Shown here: piece by piece, positions 16,937-25,435 of the stretch
Layout of the letters: each line of letters starts with the position of its first letter
Position numbering within the stretch: position 1 is the stretch's first letter
DNA from: Caryophanales bacterium UBA1188
GTDB taxonomy: Bacteria > Bacillota_I > Bacilli_A > Izemoplasmatales > UBA1188
Direction of reading: 5' to 3'
DNA length: 64,000 nt
Assembly: GCA_002310135.1 (NCBI GenBank)
Contig: DBYK01000001.1
Location: 277,710 to 341,709 of the forward strand
Translations under genes and position numbers: made by a program
The notes under the pieces: model-generated
Databases searched by the model: none
The model's input: only the letters and a program-made list of their open reading frames with translations
What the model was told of the DNA's origin: nothing

Positions 16937-17868
16937 TTTTCAACTCCATATAATTTTAAATATCTTTTATGAAACTTGTCGTAGGTTGGAATGTTTGAGA
17001 TGCAACCCATCTTTTCAATGATAAATGATGATAGAACACTCCCATATCTTCCACAAGTTTCATAACATCTATTATTTAAATAACCAAATATAAAACCAGA
17101 AAGATATGCATCTCCTGCCCCAGTTGTATCAACAATTTTCTTGCCTTCAACAATATCGATTTTTATAGTATTTTTTCTTGTGTAGATTGTGCTTCCTTTT
17201 TTGCCTCTAGTCACAACGAAAGAATCCAATCTTTCAAATTTAAAGAACTCTTTTATATTATTAAATCCGAAAAGATTTTTAAGTTCTTTCGCTTCTTCTT
17301 TATTAGCGAATATTATTTTTGTTTGATTCATGACATCCCTAATTACATCATCAGTGAATCCACTTCTATCTAATTTCATTCCAAGAATGATATCTAAATC
17401 ATATTTTTTAGCGAGTTTAATAATCTCTAGATTATCTTTCATTGAATTAATTGTCATAATCACAACTTTTGCGTTTTCAAATAATGATTCATCATAACTC
17501 TCAAAATAATCTTGGGACATTGCGCCGGGTGAAAAAAGAGTAATATGATCTCCATTTTTAAGCTCAATTAGATATGAACAACTAGTCTTTTCACCTTTTA
17601 TTTCTTTTACTCCTTTTAAATCTACATTGTGTTTTAGAAGAAATGATTTATATTTAGTCTTTTCAAAATCATCACCAACTCTAATAATTGGTGTAGATAT
17701 TAGACCTAACCTTGATAATATAGAACTAATATTAACTGAACATCCACCATAATAAATATTACCTGAATTCTTATTAGTGACTAGACTAGTTTCACCCACT
17801 TTTAGTTCTTTATCAACCTTGATTATTCTATCCAGACTAGGATAACCACAAACTAATATATTTTTCAT
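16933..17868 (-). CDS. PfkB-family sugar/nucleoside kinase
   Basis: 311 residues. N-terminal ILVCGYPSLDRIIKV and YYGGCSVNISSILSRLG (about 39-55) form the substrate lid and first motif. IIFANKEEAKEL precedes the C-terminal signature VDTTGAGDAYLSGFIFGYL (about 247-265), with the catalytic Asp in GAGD. PfkB members phosphorylate ribose, nucleosides or sugar phosphates; in archaea one member phosphorylates ribose-1-phosphate made by a nucleoside phosphorylase. The adjacent phosphorylase makes ribose-1-phosphate kinase an attractive hypothesis, with nucleoside kinase or ribokinase as alternatives. It overlaps both neighbours by four bases. Confidence 0.87.
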   Translation of the reverse strand: MKNILVCGYPSLDRIIKVDKELKVGETSLVTNKNSGNIYYGGCSVNISSILSRLGLISTPIIRVGDDFEKTKYKSFLLKHNVDLKGVKEIKGEKTSCSYLIELKNGDHITLFSPGAMSQDYFESYDESLFENAKVVIMTINSMKDNLEIIKLAKKYDLDIILGMKLDRSGFTDDVIRDVMNQTKIIFANKEEAKELKNLFGFNNIKEFFKFERLDSFVVTRGKKGSTIYTRKNTIKIDIVEGKKIVDTTGAGDAYLSGFIFGYLNNRCYETCGRYGSVLSSFIIEKMGCISNIPTYDKFHKRYLKLYGVEK

Positions 17869-18428
17869 AATTCACCAAATGAAAGCATATTTTTATATTC
17901 TATTAGTGTGATAGTCTTTCCTATATATTTGTTGATGGTTTCTAAAAACATGAGCCCAACACTATCATCTTTAGTCGCAACCGCATCTTCTATAACGAAG
18001 ACATTATAATTTAAATAATATGCATCAAGGGCAGAAGAGAATATGCAGTTATCAGTTTTAATTCCAACTAATACTACATTTTCAATTGAATTCTCTTTTA
18101 AAACTAAATCTAGATCTGTTGCAAAGAACGAACTATATCTTCTCTTATTTATGATATAGTCAGTAGGTTTAGTTTCTAACTCTTTAATAATCTCTGAGCC
18201 AATAGTGCCCTCGATTAAACACTCCCTCATATTTAAGAGATTCTTATCATATTTATCTTTTCTATAAGAATGTTTCATAAATATGATGAGCTTATCATAT
18301 CTTCTAGATAACTCTAATGCATATTTAACATCAGGAATGATTTTCCTATATTTAGGATAGAATACTTTACCATTTTCTTCTAAAAAATCATTAAGCATAT
18401 CTACTACAATAAAAGCTGTCTTATTCAT
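17865..18428 (-). CDS. Isochorismatase-like cysteine hydrolase
   Basis: 187 residues with the family triad: Asp in FIVVDMLNDF (about 10), Lys in INKRRYSSF (about 94), and Cys in VGIKTDNCIFSSALDAY (about 128). Members hydrolyse amides, ureides or vinyl ethers. The D-x-H...H metal site of nicotinamidases is not evident (the strand reads FMKHSYRKD), so it is probably not a PncA; a clear PncA-like protein is encoded elsewhere at 51.6 kb. In this operon it might attack the liberated base or a ring-opened product. AGGAG precedes the start and it overlaps both flanking genes. Confidence 0.82.
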   Translation of the reverse strand: MNKTAFIVVDMLNDFLEENGKVFYPKYRKIIPDVKYALELSRRYDKLIIFMKHSYRKDKYDKNLLNMRECLIEGTIGSEIIKELETKPTDYIINKRRYSSFFATDLDLVLKENSIENVVLVGIKTDNCIFSSALDAYYLNYNVFVIEDAVATKDDSVGLMFLETINKYIGKTITLIEYKNMLSFGEL

Positions 18429-19338
18429 CTTGATACACTCCTCTCATAAGTGATTTTCTTCTTTTTATAATTGCGGTAACTGTGAGAACTATGACTATCG
18501 CAACATACGGAACTATTTTTAAGATTCCTTCCACTTGAGGCATATTGAATGCGAGAGTGAAAGCGAGCGCTTTCGCAAGCCCAAAAAGTAGGGCATAAAG
18601 AAGGGATGATGAAGGCTTACCGTTACCACAATAAAAGGCTGCGATAGCGATAAAACCAGTACCCGCAATTATATCAGGGGTAAATAGTTTTATCTGTTCA
18701 ACAGCGATAGCGAATCCTCCAAGACCCACTATTAAAGCTGACAATATTAAAGCTAAATATTTTATTAAATCAACTTTTATTCCTTGAGCTCTTGCGGCTT
18801 TTTCATTTTCTCCAATTACCTTTATATAAGTCCCAAATCTAGTTGAATTGAATATTACTACAAGTAATATAAATATAATAATAGTGATAAAAAACATTGG
18901 GCTATGTGAATTGATGAGTCCATTAAGTATTGGTATGTTTTCAGTTCCACTAAACACAAGTTTTAGATTTTCTGCGTTTACTACATTTAAATCTAAATCT
19001 TTTCTATCCATCGTTATTAAAATATAGGCGGATAGTGCCCCCGCAATTACATTTATTGCGAATCCAGTAATGATGAAATTGGATTTTAATTTAATCGCAA
19101 AAAATGCATATATTAGGCCAATTAGACCTGAAAATATAAGACATATCAATAAACCTACTACATAACTTTTGGTGTAATAGACTCCAAGCCCTGAGAATAA
19201 TCCTCCAAGAAGCATAAATCCTTCAAGTCCAATATTTACTATATTCAATTTATATGCGATTAATCCTCCAAGAGTTGAAAGGACAATTGGAAGCGCAAAT
19301 ATAAATGTGTTTATCAATATAACATCTATTACTTTCAT
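18421..19338 (-). CDS. Nucleoside ABC transporter permease, second subunit
   Basis: 305 residues, about nine membrane helices, of the branched-chain/ribose-type permease family (PF02653). The segments VNIGLEGFMLLGGLFSGLG (about 34-52) and FIAIAAFYCGNGKPSSSLLYALLFGLAKAL (second half) are typical of the shorter permease in BMP-family nucleoside importers (NupQ/YufQ-like). It forms the channel with the permease encoded just upstream, which it overlaps by four bases. The ATPase and lipoprotein of the same operon complete the importer. Confidence 0.88.
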   Translation of the reverse strand: MKVIDVILINTFIFALPIVLSTLGGLIAYKLNIVNIGLEGFMLLGGLFSGLGVYYTKSYVVGLLICLIFSGLIGLIYAFFAIKLKSNFIITGFAINVIAGALSAYILITMDRKDLDLNVVNAENLKLVFSGTENIPILNGLINSHSPMFFITIIIFILLVVIFNSTRFGTYIKVIGENEKAARAQGIKVDLIKYLALILSALIVGLGGFAIAVEQIKLFTPDIIAGTGFIAIAAFYCGNGKPSSSLLYALLFGLAKALAFTLAFNMPQVEGILKIVPYVAIVIVLTVTAIIKRRKSLMRGVYQDE

Positions 19339-20486
19339 TCTTTATCCACCTCTATTTTTTGTCTTTTATTCTTTTTCTTTTCAAAATAGAGTTCACATTT
19401 ATTGATGAAGTTTTTAAGCCTAATATATTCAATAGATGATTTGTTTGTGAAAATCTTAAATGATAAGAATAAGATTAATAATCCTTGGATGATTAAAATA
19501 ATTTGGCCTGGGACAATTGTGTTAAAACTAACATAATTAACTCCCGCTTTTAATATCCCATAAAATAGTGATGAAATTAATATACCTATTGGTGAATGAG
19601 CACCAAGAAGCGATATAACCATTCCATCCCAACCAAGTCCAGGACTACCAGAAAAATCTAGAGCATATGATTTTTTATCTGACATTAACCATCCTGCACC
19701 AGCAATTCCAGCGATTGCCCCAGATAGAAGCATGATTCCAATAATGCTTTTTTTAACATTGAGTCCTACTGCCTCACTATAGCAAGTATTCTTCCCAAGG
19801 GCATCTATTCTATAACCTAACTTAGTTCTTTTAATTAGGAATAATAATATGAAGAAAATGAGTATTGCGATAAAGAAAAATAGGGTAAATGAACTACCTA
19901 AAAACCCGGTTAAACTAGCATTTTGCCCTATTGTGAATGTCTTTATGTATCCTGCTTGTTTATCTCTTATTCCATCAACATAAGTTGTTAGATACTTGAG
20001 TATATCTATATATGCATAATTTAGAAGTAGTGTTACAACCATCTCATTAACGTTTAAATAAGCTTTTAAGATTGCGGGGATTATTAATACAATTATCCCA
20101 CAGATTGCGCCTACTAAAAATAAGAATGGAATTAGGACTCCTTTAGGCCAACTTTTAAGATAATATCCAAGTACCGCAGTCACAAAACCTGAAACTATAA
20201 CTCCACTTTCAACTCCCATATTGAATAGTCCTGCCTTAAAGCTTATTCCAATAGCCATACCAGTTAAAATTAGAGGAGCCATAGTGTGAAACAAAGTTGC
20301 GATATTATCAAAACTTGTGAAGTTTCCAAATATCATATAGAAATATACTTTAAATGGATTTTCATTTTGAATTAAGATAGGAATTATAGCGATTATAAGT
20401 GCGAGTAGGATAGGAACTAATACATTGATTAAAGTCGATAAAATTCCTGTCTTCTTCTCTATTTTTTTATTAAGTTTGGCTTCCAA
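19335..20486 (-). CDS. Nucleoside ABC transporter permease, first subunit
   Basis: 383 residues with about nine to ten helices. APLILTGMAIGISFKAGLFNMGVESGVIVSG (about 70-100) and LLSGAIAGIAGAGWLMSDKK (about 250-270) match the longer permease of BMP-type nucleoside importers (NupP/YufP-like). The likely start is TTG 20486, with GGGAGG eight bases upstream; this region overlaps the end of the ATPase gene by 17 bases. A basic C-terminal tail (YFEKKKNKRQKIEVDKE) is cytoplasmic. Together with the second permease it imports nucleosides delivered by the lipoprotein. Confidence 0.88.
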   Translation of the reverse strand: MEAKLNKKIEKKTGILSTLINVLVPILLALIIAIIPILIQNENPFKVYFYMIFGNFTSFDNIATLFHTMAPLILTGMAIGISFKAGLFNMGVESGVIVSGFVTAVLGYYLKSWPKGVLIPFLFLVGAICGIIVLIIPAILKAYLNVNEMVVTLLLNYAYIDILKYLTTYVDGIRDKQAGYIKTFTIGQNASLTGFLGSSFTLFFFIAILIFFILLFLIKRTKLGYRIDALGKNTCYSEAVGLNVKKSIIGIMLLSGAIAGIAGAGWLMSDKKSYALDFSGSPGLGWDGMVISLLGAHSPIGILISSLFYGILKAGVNYVSFNTIVPGQIILIIQGLLILFLSFKIFTNKSSIEYIRLKNFINKCELYFEKKKNKRQKIEVDKE

Positions 20487-22038
20487 ATCCTACACCTCCC
20501 ATAAGAAGTCCAAGTTCCTCGAGTGTAGTATTTTTTGCATCAACTTCTCCTATTATTTTTCCTTTATACATCACGATAATTCTATCGCTTAACGACATAA
20601 TCTCAGATATCTCACTTGAGATTAATAAGATTGCCTTTCCATTTTTTGAATAATTGAGTAATGAGTTATGAATAAATTCAATCGCTCCAATGTCAATTCC
20701 TCTTGTCGGTTGAGAACAGATTAATACATCAGGCCTTTTCTCAAGTTCTCTTGCGATAATAATCTTTTGAGCATTTCCACCTGAGAGTGATGATATATTT
20801 CCTTTTTTCTCACTCAACCTTATATCATATTTATCTATTAAATTATCGCAGTGTCTATCTATTTCTTTAGTTTGAAATATTCCTCTTTTACAAATATTCT
20901 CATCATCTAGAGAAGATGCGATTAAATTATTTGTGATGGACATCTCTTCACAAAGTCCATATAAATATCTATCTTCTGGAATAATACCTAGTCCTATTTT
21001 TCTCAATTCTTTAGGCCAAAAAGAAGTTATTCTTTGATCTTTATAATAGATATCACCAGAAGTTGGCAACATCATTCCAGTTAAAAGATGAGCAAGTGGT
21101 GTTTGACCATTACCTTCAACTCCCGCAACACCTAATATCTCTCCAGATTTTATTTCAAAAGATACATTATCTACTACCGTTTTTCCATCTTTATCTTTAG
21201 TTGATAAGTTTTGAACTCTATATATTACTTTTTCATTAGATAAATCTCTATATTTCTTATCTACTTTAAGAAGAACACTTCTTCCAACCATGAGGTTCGC
21301 AATTTCTGCTTCACTAGTGTTAGAAGTTTTTAGGTAATCTATGATTTTCCCTTGTTTGATAACGTAGACGTTATCACTTATTTCCATAACTTCTTTTAAT
21401 TTATGAGTTATGATAATAATAGTTTTACCTTTTTCTTTTATCTTTTTAACGTTCTCAAAAAACTCCTCAATCTCTTGTGGAATTAAAACCGCAGTTGGTT
21501 CATCAAATATCAAGATATCTGCGTTTCTTTGAAGCATTTTTAAAATCTCAACTTTTTGTTTAGCACCAACTGTGAGATCTTTAACTTTTTTTGATGGATC
21601 TATGTTGAAATTGTTTTCTTCTATAAGATTTTTGATTATTTCTTTTTCTTCTTTTTTCTTGATGAAACCAGTTTTTAATTTAAAAACTTTATCTTTTCTG
21701 TATTTGATATCTAATTCAAAAACATCTTCATTACCTAAAAATATATTCTCATATACAGTAAGAGATGGAACTAATTTAAAATGTTGATGCACCATACCGA
21801 TGCCATGTTTAATAGCATCGGCAGGCGACCTAAAATCAACTTTTTCATCATTTACATATATTTCACCAGAAGTAGGCTTTAATAAGCCATATAACATATT
21901 CATTAGTGTTGTTTTGCCAGCACCATTCTCGCCCACGATTGCTAAGATTTTGCCTTTCTCAACATTAATAGAAATGTTATCGTTAGCAATAAATTCACCG
22001 AATTTCTTCGTTAAAGCAACTGTTTTAATAGCAAACAT
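20470..22038 (-). CDS. Nucleoside ABC transporter ATPase with two nucleotide-binding domains
   Basis: 522 residues in two tandem ABC domains, as in RbsA/NupO-type importers. Domain 1: Walker A GENGAGKTT (about 36-44), GMVHQHFKLVPSLTVYENI, signature LTVGAKQKVEILKML, Walker B ILIFDEPTAVL. Domain 2: GVEGNGQTPL replaces a canonical Walker A, signature LSGGNAQKIIIARELEKRPDVLI, and the QPTRGID loop. Degenerate second-domain Walker A motifs are normal in this family. The gene follows the lipoprotein gene by 39 bases and has GAGG before its ATG. It energises uptake through the two permeases downstream. Confidence 0.92.
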   Translation of the reverse strand: MFAIKTVALTKKFGEFIANDNISINVEKGKILAIVGENGAGKTTLMNMLYGLLKPTSGEIYVNDEKVDFRSPADAIKHGIGMVHQHFKLVPSLTVYENIFLGNEDVFELDIKYRKDKVFKLKTGFIKKKEEKEIIKNLIEENNFNIDPSKKVKDLTVGAKQKVEILKMLQRNADILIFDEPTAVLIPQEIEEFFENVKKIKEKGKTIIIITHKLKEVMEISDNVYVIKQGKIIDYLKTSNTSEAEIANLMVGRSVLLKVDKKYRDLSNEKVIYRVQNLSTKDKDGKTVVDNVSFEIKSGEILGVAGVEGNGQTPLAHLLTGMMLPTSGDIYYKDQRITSFWPKELRKIGLGIIPEDRYLYGLCEEMSITNNLIASSLDDENICKRGIFQTKEIDRHCDNLIDKYDIRLSEKKGNISSLSGGNAQKIIIARELEKRPDVLICSQPTRGIDIGAIEFIHNSLLNYSKNGKAILLISSEISEIMSLSDRIIVMYKGKIIGEVDAKNTTLEELGLLMGGVGFGSQT

Positions 22039-22077
22039 TCTTAAAACCTCTTTTAATAAAATATATAAATATATTTA

Positions 22078-23220
22078 TTATCTAAAATTGAGGTTTGTAA
22101 GAGTTGTTTTGTCTAAAACTTCGTGATTTTGTGCATCAATGACATCTATTGTACCGTTTATAATAGCTGCCTTTGCATCTCTAATTTTTCTTTTAATTTC
22201 ATTCCATTTAGCAATCTTTTCTTCTTTAATGAATCTTGAAATAGTGCTTAAATCTGTGATATCAGTTCCTGAATTTGCTAAGTTATAATTTCTTACCTTT
22301 CCACCTTCAAATGTTTTGTTTTTTAATTCTTTTATGAGTTCATATACTGCAGCATCAGTTTTCTTAAGAACACTTGTTAGAACATATCCTGGTTTTAATT
22401 CGTCTTGATTAGCATCTACATCTATCATAAATCTTTTAGCTGTTTCAGCTTCAGTTCTTATGTTTGATGCAACACCACCAGCTGCACCATATACTGTAGA
22501 TACTCCATTATCATAATATCCTTTAATCTTTTGAGCCATTTCAGTAGATGCACCAAAACCTGCTTCATATGTTTCATAAATATCATATGTTACACCAGCT
22601 TCATGCGCTGCAGCGTTAGCTCCTTGGTAGAAACCATAACTAAATACTGTAATACCTTCACTATTAGTTCCACCAACGAATGCTAATGCTCTATTATTAG
22701 GGAACAAATATGTGTTATCAATGAATATATCTCTATTTTCATATGCAAGAACTGCGAGCATTCCTGCAAGATATGATGATTCATTGACACCGAATAATAC
22801 TTCTGTTACATTACTATGAATCTTATTTCCCTGTTCGTTAGTGTTTGCGAAGGCATTGAATATTACAAATTGTGTATTAGGGTATTTTTCTGCGATTGGT
22901 TTTCCATTGTTGTATGATGTGATTAATCCATCAAAATTGTACTCTAGTAAAAATACTAGATCATATTTTTGTTGACCAAATTGATCTAAAGTTTTATTGA
23001 TATCAACACCACTTGTGATATCAACTGTTTTAATTGTTATGTCAAATTCTTTTTCGGCTTTCTTTAAACCATCAACAGCGAATTGGTTATAGCCTTTATC
23101 ATTTAGTCCTGCTGCTGACCCAATAAGTCCAACTTTTAACTTTTTGGATGTATTTTCCCTACATCCAACGAGTGCTACTGCCATAACTATGGCAATGAGC
23201 AATCCAAATAATTTTTTCAT
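22078..23220 (-). CDS. BMP-family (PnrA-like) nucleoside-binding lipoprotein
   Basis: 380 residues. A lipoprotein signal (hydrophobic stretch then LVGC, Cys19) anchors it outside the membrane. The mature part starts LKVGLIGSAAGLNDKGYNQFAVDGLKKAE, the classical N-terminus of basic membrane protein/PnrA family receptors (PF02608). It also shows VIFNAFAN, FVGGTNSEGITVFSYGFYQGA and YGAAGGVASNIRTEAE. Family members bind purine nucleosides and related compounds. It is the first structural gene after the regulator, with an AGGAGG site, as expected for the most abundant transporter component. The C-terminal ~40 residues are longer than in typical homologues. Confidence 0.9.
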   Translation of the reverse strand: MKKLFGLLIAIVMAVALVGCRENTSKKLKVGLIGSAAGLNDKGYNQFAVDGLKKAEKEFDITIKTVDITSGVDINKTLDQFGQQKYDLVFLLEYNFDGLITSYNNGKPIAEKYPNTQFVIFNAFANTNEQGNKIHSNVTEVLFGVNESSYLAGMLAVLAYENRDIFIDNTYLFPNNRALAFVGGTNSEGITVFSYGFYQGANAAAHEAGVTYDIYETYEAGFGASTEMAQKIKGYYDNGVSTVYGAAGGVASNIRTEAETAKRFMIDVDANQDELKPGYVLTSVLKKTDAAVYELIKELKNKTFEGGKVRNYNLANSGTDITDLSTISRFIKEEKIAKWNEIKRKIRDAKAAIINGTIDVIDAQNHEVLDKTTLTNLNFR

Positions 23221-23229
23221 AAAATCCTC

Positions 23230-23949
23230 CTATCTTATTTGGTTTATGTGAAACTTTATTTTGTCAGTTCTATAACTCGATTTAAAACTTTCTATTGCGA
23301 CTTCCCTTTCATTAATTATTCCATATGTAACTGCTCTAAAGAGTATTATTGGTGTATTGTTATTAATTTGTAATAATTTTGTTGTATCTCCATATGAAAG
23401 AACGGCTTCTAATGTTCTTTTAGCTCTTGTTATTTTAACATTATATTTAGTTTCTAATATCTCATATAGTGAATATTTAGAAAAATCATATTTATCAATT
23501 CCAGGAAAATACTTAATTGGTAAATATGTAATAGTTCTATTAACTGGATTTAAATCTGCATAATAAACTCTATCTAATTTAAATAATTTTTCATTAGGTG
23601 ATAATTCTAGTTCTTTCATCCTTTTAGGATAAGCATCAACAATTCCTTGAAAAATTGTTTTTCTGCTTGGAGTCATATGAGCTTTTTCGATATCTGATGA
23701 ACAGCTATCAATAAAGAATAGATCTTGACTTGCTTCTATTTTTTTAACATATGTTCCTTTTCCATGGACTCTATAAAGTAGTCCTTCGACTACTAATTCA
23801 TCAATCGCTTTTCTTACAGTGATTCTGCTTAATGAATATCTCTCACATAGTTCTCTTTCACTTGGGATTGGTTCATCTTCACCAACACTCCCATCATCAA
23901 TAAGTCTTACTAATTCTTGTTTCAAAAGATCATATTTAGGTAATCCCAT
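23230..23949 (-). CDS. GntR/HutC-family transcriptional regulator
   Basis: 239 residues from ATG 23949; an upstream GTG lies too close to the GGTGG ribosome site. Winged-helix domain: LLKQELVRLIDDGSVGEDEPIPSERELCERYSLSRITVRKAIDELVVEGLLYRVHGKGTYV (about 6-66). Ligand-sensing UTRA-type domain from about 85, including KLDRVYYADLNPVNRTITYLPIKYFPG. HutC-type regulators usually repress a catabolic operon and are released by a metabolite. The gene leads the nucleoside operon and sits 18 bases downstream of a palindromic operator, so autoregulation of the whole operon is likely. Confidence 0.9.
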   Translation of the reverse strand: MGLPKYDLLKQELVRLIDDGSVGEDEPIPSERELCERYSLSRITVRKAIDELVVEGLLYRVHGKGTYVKKIEASQDLFFIDSCSSDIEKAHMTPSRKTIFQGIVDAYPKRMKELELSPNEKLFKLDRVYYADLNPVNRTITYLPIKYFPGIDKYDFSKYSLYEILETKYNVKITRAKRTLEAVLSYGDTTKLLQINNNTPIILFRAVTYGIINEREVAIESFKSSYRTDKIKFHINQIR

Positions 23950-23967
23950 ATTTACACCCACCTTACT

Positions 23968-23985
23968 GGTAATGACATCATAACC
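23968..23985. promoter_or_regulatory. Palindromic operator for the GntR-type regulator
   Basis: The 18-bp sequence GGTAATGACATCATAACC is symmetric at 14 of 18 positions (GGTnATGAnnTCATnACC). It lies immediately downstream of the -10 box of the operon promoter, covering the expected early transcribed region, a classic repressor position. Confidence 0.7.
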
Positions 23986-23991
23986 ACTTAT

Positions 23992-24020
23992 ATTTTATAT
24001 TGAATAATTGAATAGGTCAA
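23992..24020 (-). promoter_or_regulatory. Promoter of the nucleoside operon
   Basis: On the minus strand TTGACC (24020-24015), a 17-base spacer and TAAAAT (23997-23992) form a near-consensus sigma-A promoter. The predicted start lies within the operator region about 40 bases before the regulator gene. Confidence 0.75.
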
Positions 24021-24280
24021 GCCAAATCAATTATTGACTTAATCATTTGATTAATTTTTCAGAAATAATTCAAATAAAAATAGATTGACTTATCAATCTA
24101 AGATTATTTTGTATGATTAATTAGCAAATGATTGAATAAATATAAATGTATTTTTTATATTGTTTATTTATTTTAACATATTTATTATGTTTTTATATAA
24201 TTTATTTAATTACATTTTATATGTTGTATAATTCACCTTCATTATTAATATGCCTGAATATAACCCTTCTCTTCTTTATC
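24021..24280. other. AT-rich gap with no gene
   Basis: No coding potential is seen between the operon promoter and the terminator of the acetyltransferase gene. Short near-repeats of TTGA and TCAAT/ATTGA words occur around 24040-24140, but no clear regulatory site can be assigned. Confidence 0.4.
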
Positions 24281-24309
24281 AAAAAAGACCTTGAACAATT
24301 CAAGATCTT
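24281..24309 (-). terminator. Intrinsic terminator downstream of the acetyltransferase gene
   Basis: On the minus strand AAGATCTTGAA and TTCAAGGTCTT form an 11-pair stem (one wobble) with a three-base loop, followed by TTTTTT. Confidence 0.8.
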
Positions 24310-24394
24310 ATATTTTTAATATTGGCAAAGATATACAATTTTGATACAAAACGTTTGCCACTAGTTTTTATATAATTTCGTACAAATGAAGAAA

Positions 24395-25357
24395 CTAAAT
24401 TAATCTCAATAACTCTTCCTTTGTAGGATTTGCTTTAGTTATTAAAGGAATAATCTTTTGTATCTCATCAACACTTTTATCCCACCATTTTAATTCTTCT
24501 AATACTTTTATAATATCCTCGCTAAATCTCATTTTCTTAACAACGCATGGATTTCCTGCACAGATTGAATATGATGGCAAATCCTTACTTACTACTGAAT
24601 TGGCACCTATTATTACACCATTACCAATATGAACTCCAGGTAATATTATCACATTTTGACCAATCCAACAATCATTGCCCACTATTGTATCACCTTTAAA
24701 TGGCAAGTCTTTAATTTTTGGTGCATCCTGTTTCCATCCATCCATTACATAAAAGGGGAATGTTGTAGCCGCATTTATTTGATGATTTGCGCCATTCATA
24801 ATAAATTCCACATTATTACCTATTTGGCAGAATTTACCAATTATCAATTTATCACCTAAAAAATCATAATGGTGTGTAACTCTAGATTCAAAATCATTAC
24901 CACTATAATATGAATAATCTCCAACTATTATATTTTTTCTTGTAATTGTTGGTTTTATATTTTTCATATTATAAAAACCTGCTTTTGGATATGTAAAATC
25001 AGGGTCTGGTACTTTGATATCCATAATTCCTTTTTCATCTATAATTGTACTACCTAATTCAATAGCTAAAGAATCGAATATGTCACCATTAACCATTAAT
25101 TTTTCTTTTTTATAACTCAATTCATTATTTTCTATATGTTGCAATCTTGAATCTATAGAATCGACCCTATTTATTAAATTAATATAATTCTCGTTTGTTA
25201 CAAGTGTTCTATTTTCATTTATAACAAATCCCTTAAGCAAGTATTCTTTTAATATTTTATTGGCCCATTTTCTGAAAATAATTCCATTTTGTGATTTAAC
25301 TCTATATCCAATAGAAATAATCATATCCAAGTTATAATACTCAATACTTCTTTTCAC
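24395..25357 (-). CDS. Vat-type xenobiotic acetyltransferase, in frame with a RhuM fragment
   Basis: The open frame is 320 residues, GTG-initiated. Residues 1 to about 100 match the middle of RhuM-family proteins (SIEYYNLDMIISIGYRV, FRKWANKILKEYLLKGFVINENRTLVTN). Residues 112-320 are a complete Vat/CatB hexapeptide acetyltransferase: IKPTITRKNIIVGDYSYYSG, HYDFLGDKLIIGKFCQIG, FIMNGANHQ with the catalytic His, LPFKGDTIVGNDCWIGQNV, ILPGVHIGNGVIIGANSVV and CAGNPCVVKKMRF. Such enzymes acetylate streptogramin A or other xenobiotics. An internal ATG at 25024 has AAAGGA just upstream and would give 209 residues, the usual family length, so the functional protein may start there and the RhuM part may be debris. 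Confidence 0.8.
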   Translation of the reverse strand: MKRSIEYYNLDMIISIGYRVKSQNGIIFRKWANKILKEYLLKGFVINENRTLVTNENYINLINRVDSIDSRLQHIENNELSYKKEKLMVNGDIFDSLAIELGSTIIDEKGIMDIKVPDPDFTYPKAGFYNMKNIKPTITRKNIIVGDYSYYSGNDFESRVTHHYDFLGDKLIIGKFCQIGNNVEFIMNGANHQINAATTFPFYVMDGWKQDAPKIKDLPFKGDTIVGNDCWIGQNVIILPGVHIGNGVIIGANSVVSKDLPSYSICAGNPCVVKKMRFSEDIIKVLEELKWWDKSVDEIQKIIPLITKANPTKEELLRLI

Positions 25358-25435
25358 TTCTCTGTTCCCCTCTTTTTGAACCTGTGCAAAAAATGCACAC
25401 GTTGAATCATCGAGTTCTTTTTCTTTATGTTTGAA
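25025..25435 (-). pseudogene. RhuM-family gene remnant
   Basis: In the same frame as the acetyltransferase ORF, but upstream of its GTG, the sequence continues ELDDSTCAFFAQVQKEGNRE, again typical of RhuM proteins, back to an in-frame TAA at about 25436. No start codon serves this extended frame, and the N-terminal DNA-binding-like part is missing. A different ORF (25354-25896) overlaps in another frame. RhuM proteins of pathogenicity or mobile islands have no firm function. Confidence 0.7.

Noticed and set aside
17865..18428. Isochorismatase-like gene as a nicotinamidase, making the operon a nicotinamide riboside pathway
   Set aside because: The Asp-x-His...His metal site of nicotinamidases is not visible, while a clear PncA lies beside pncB at 51.6 kb.
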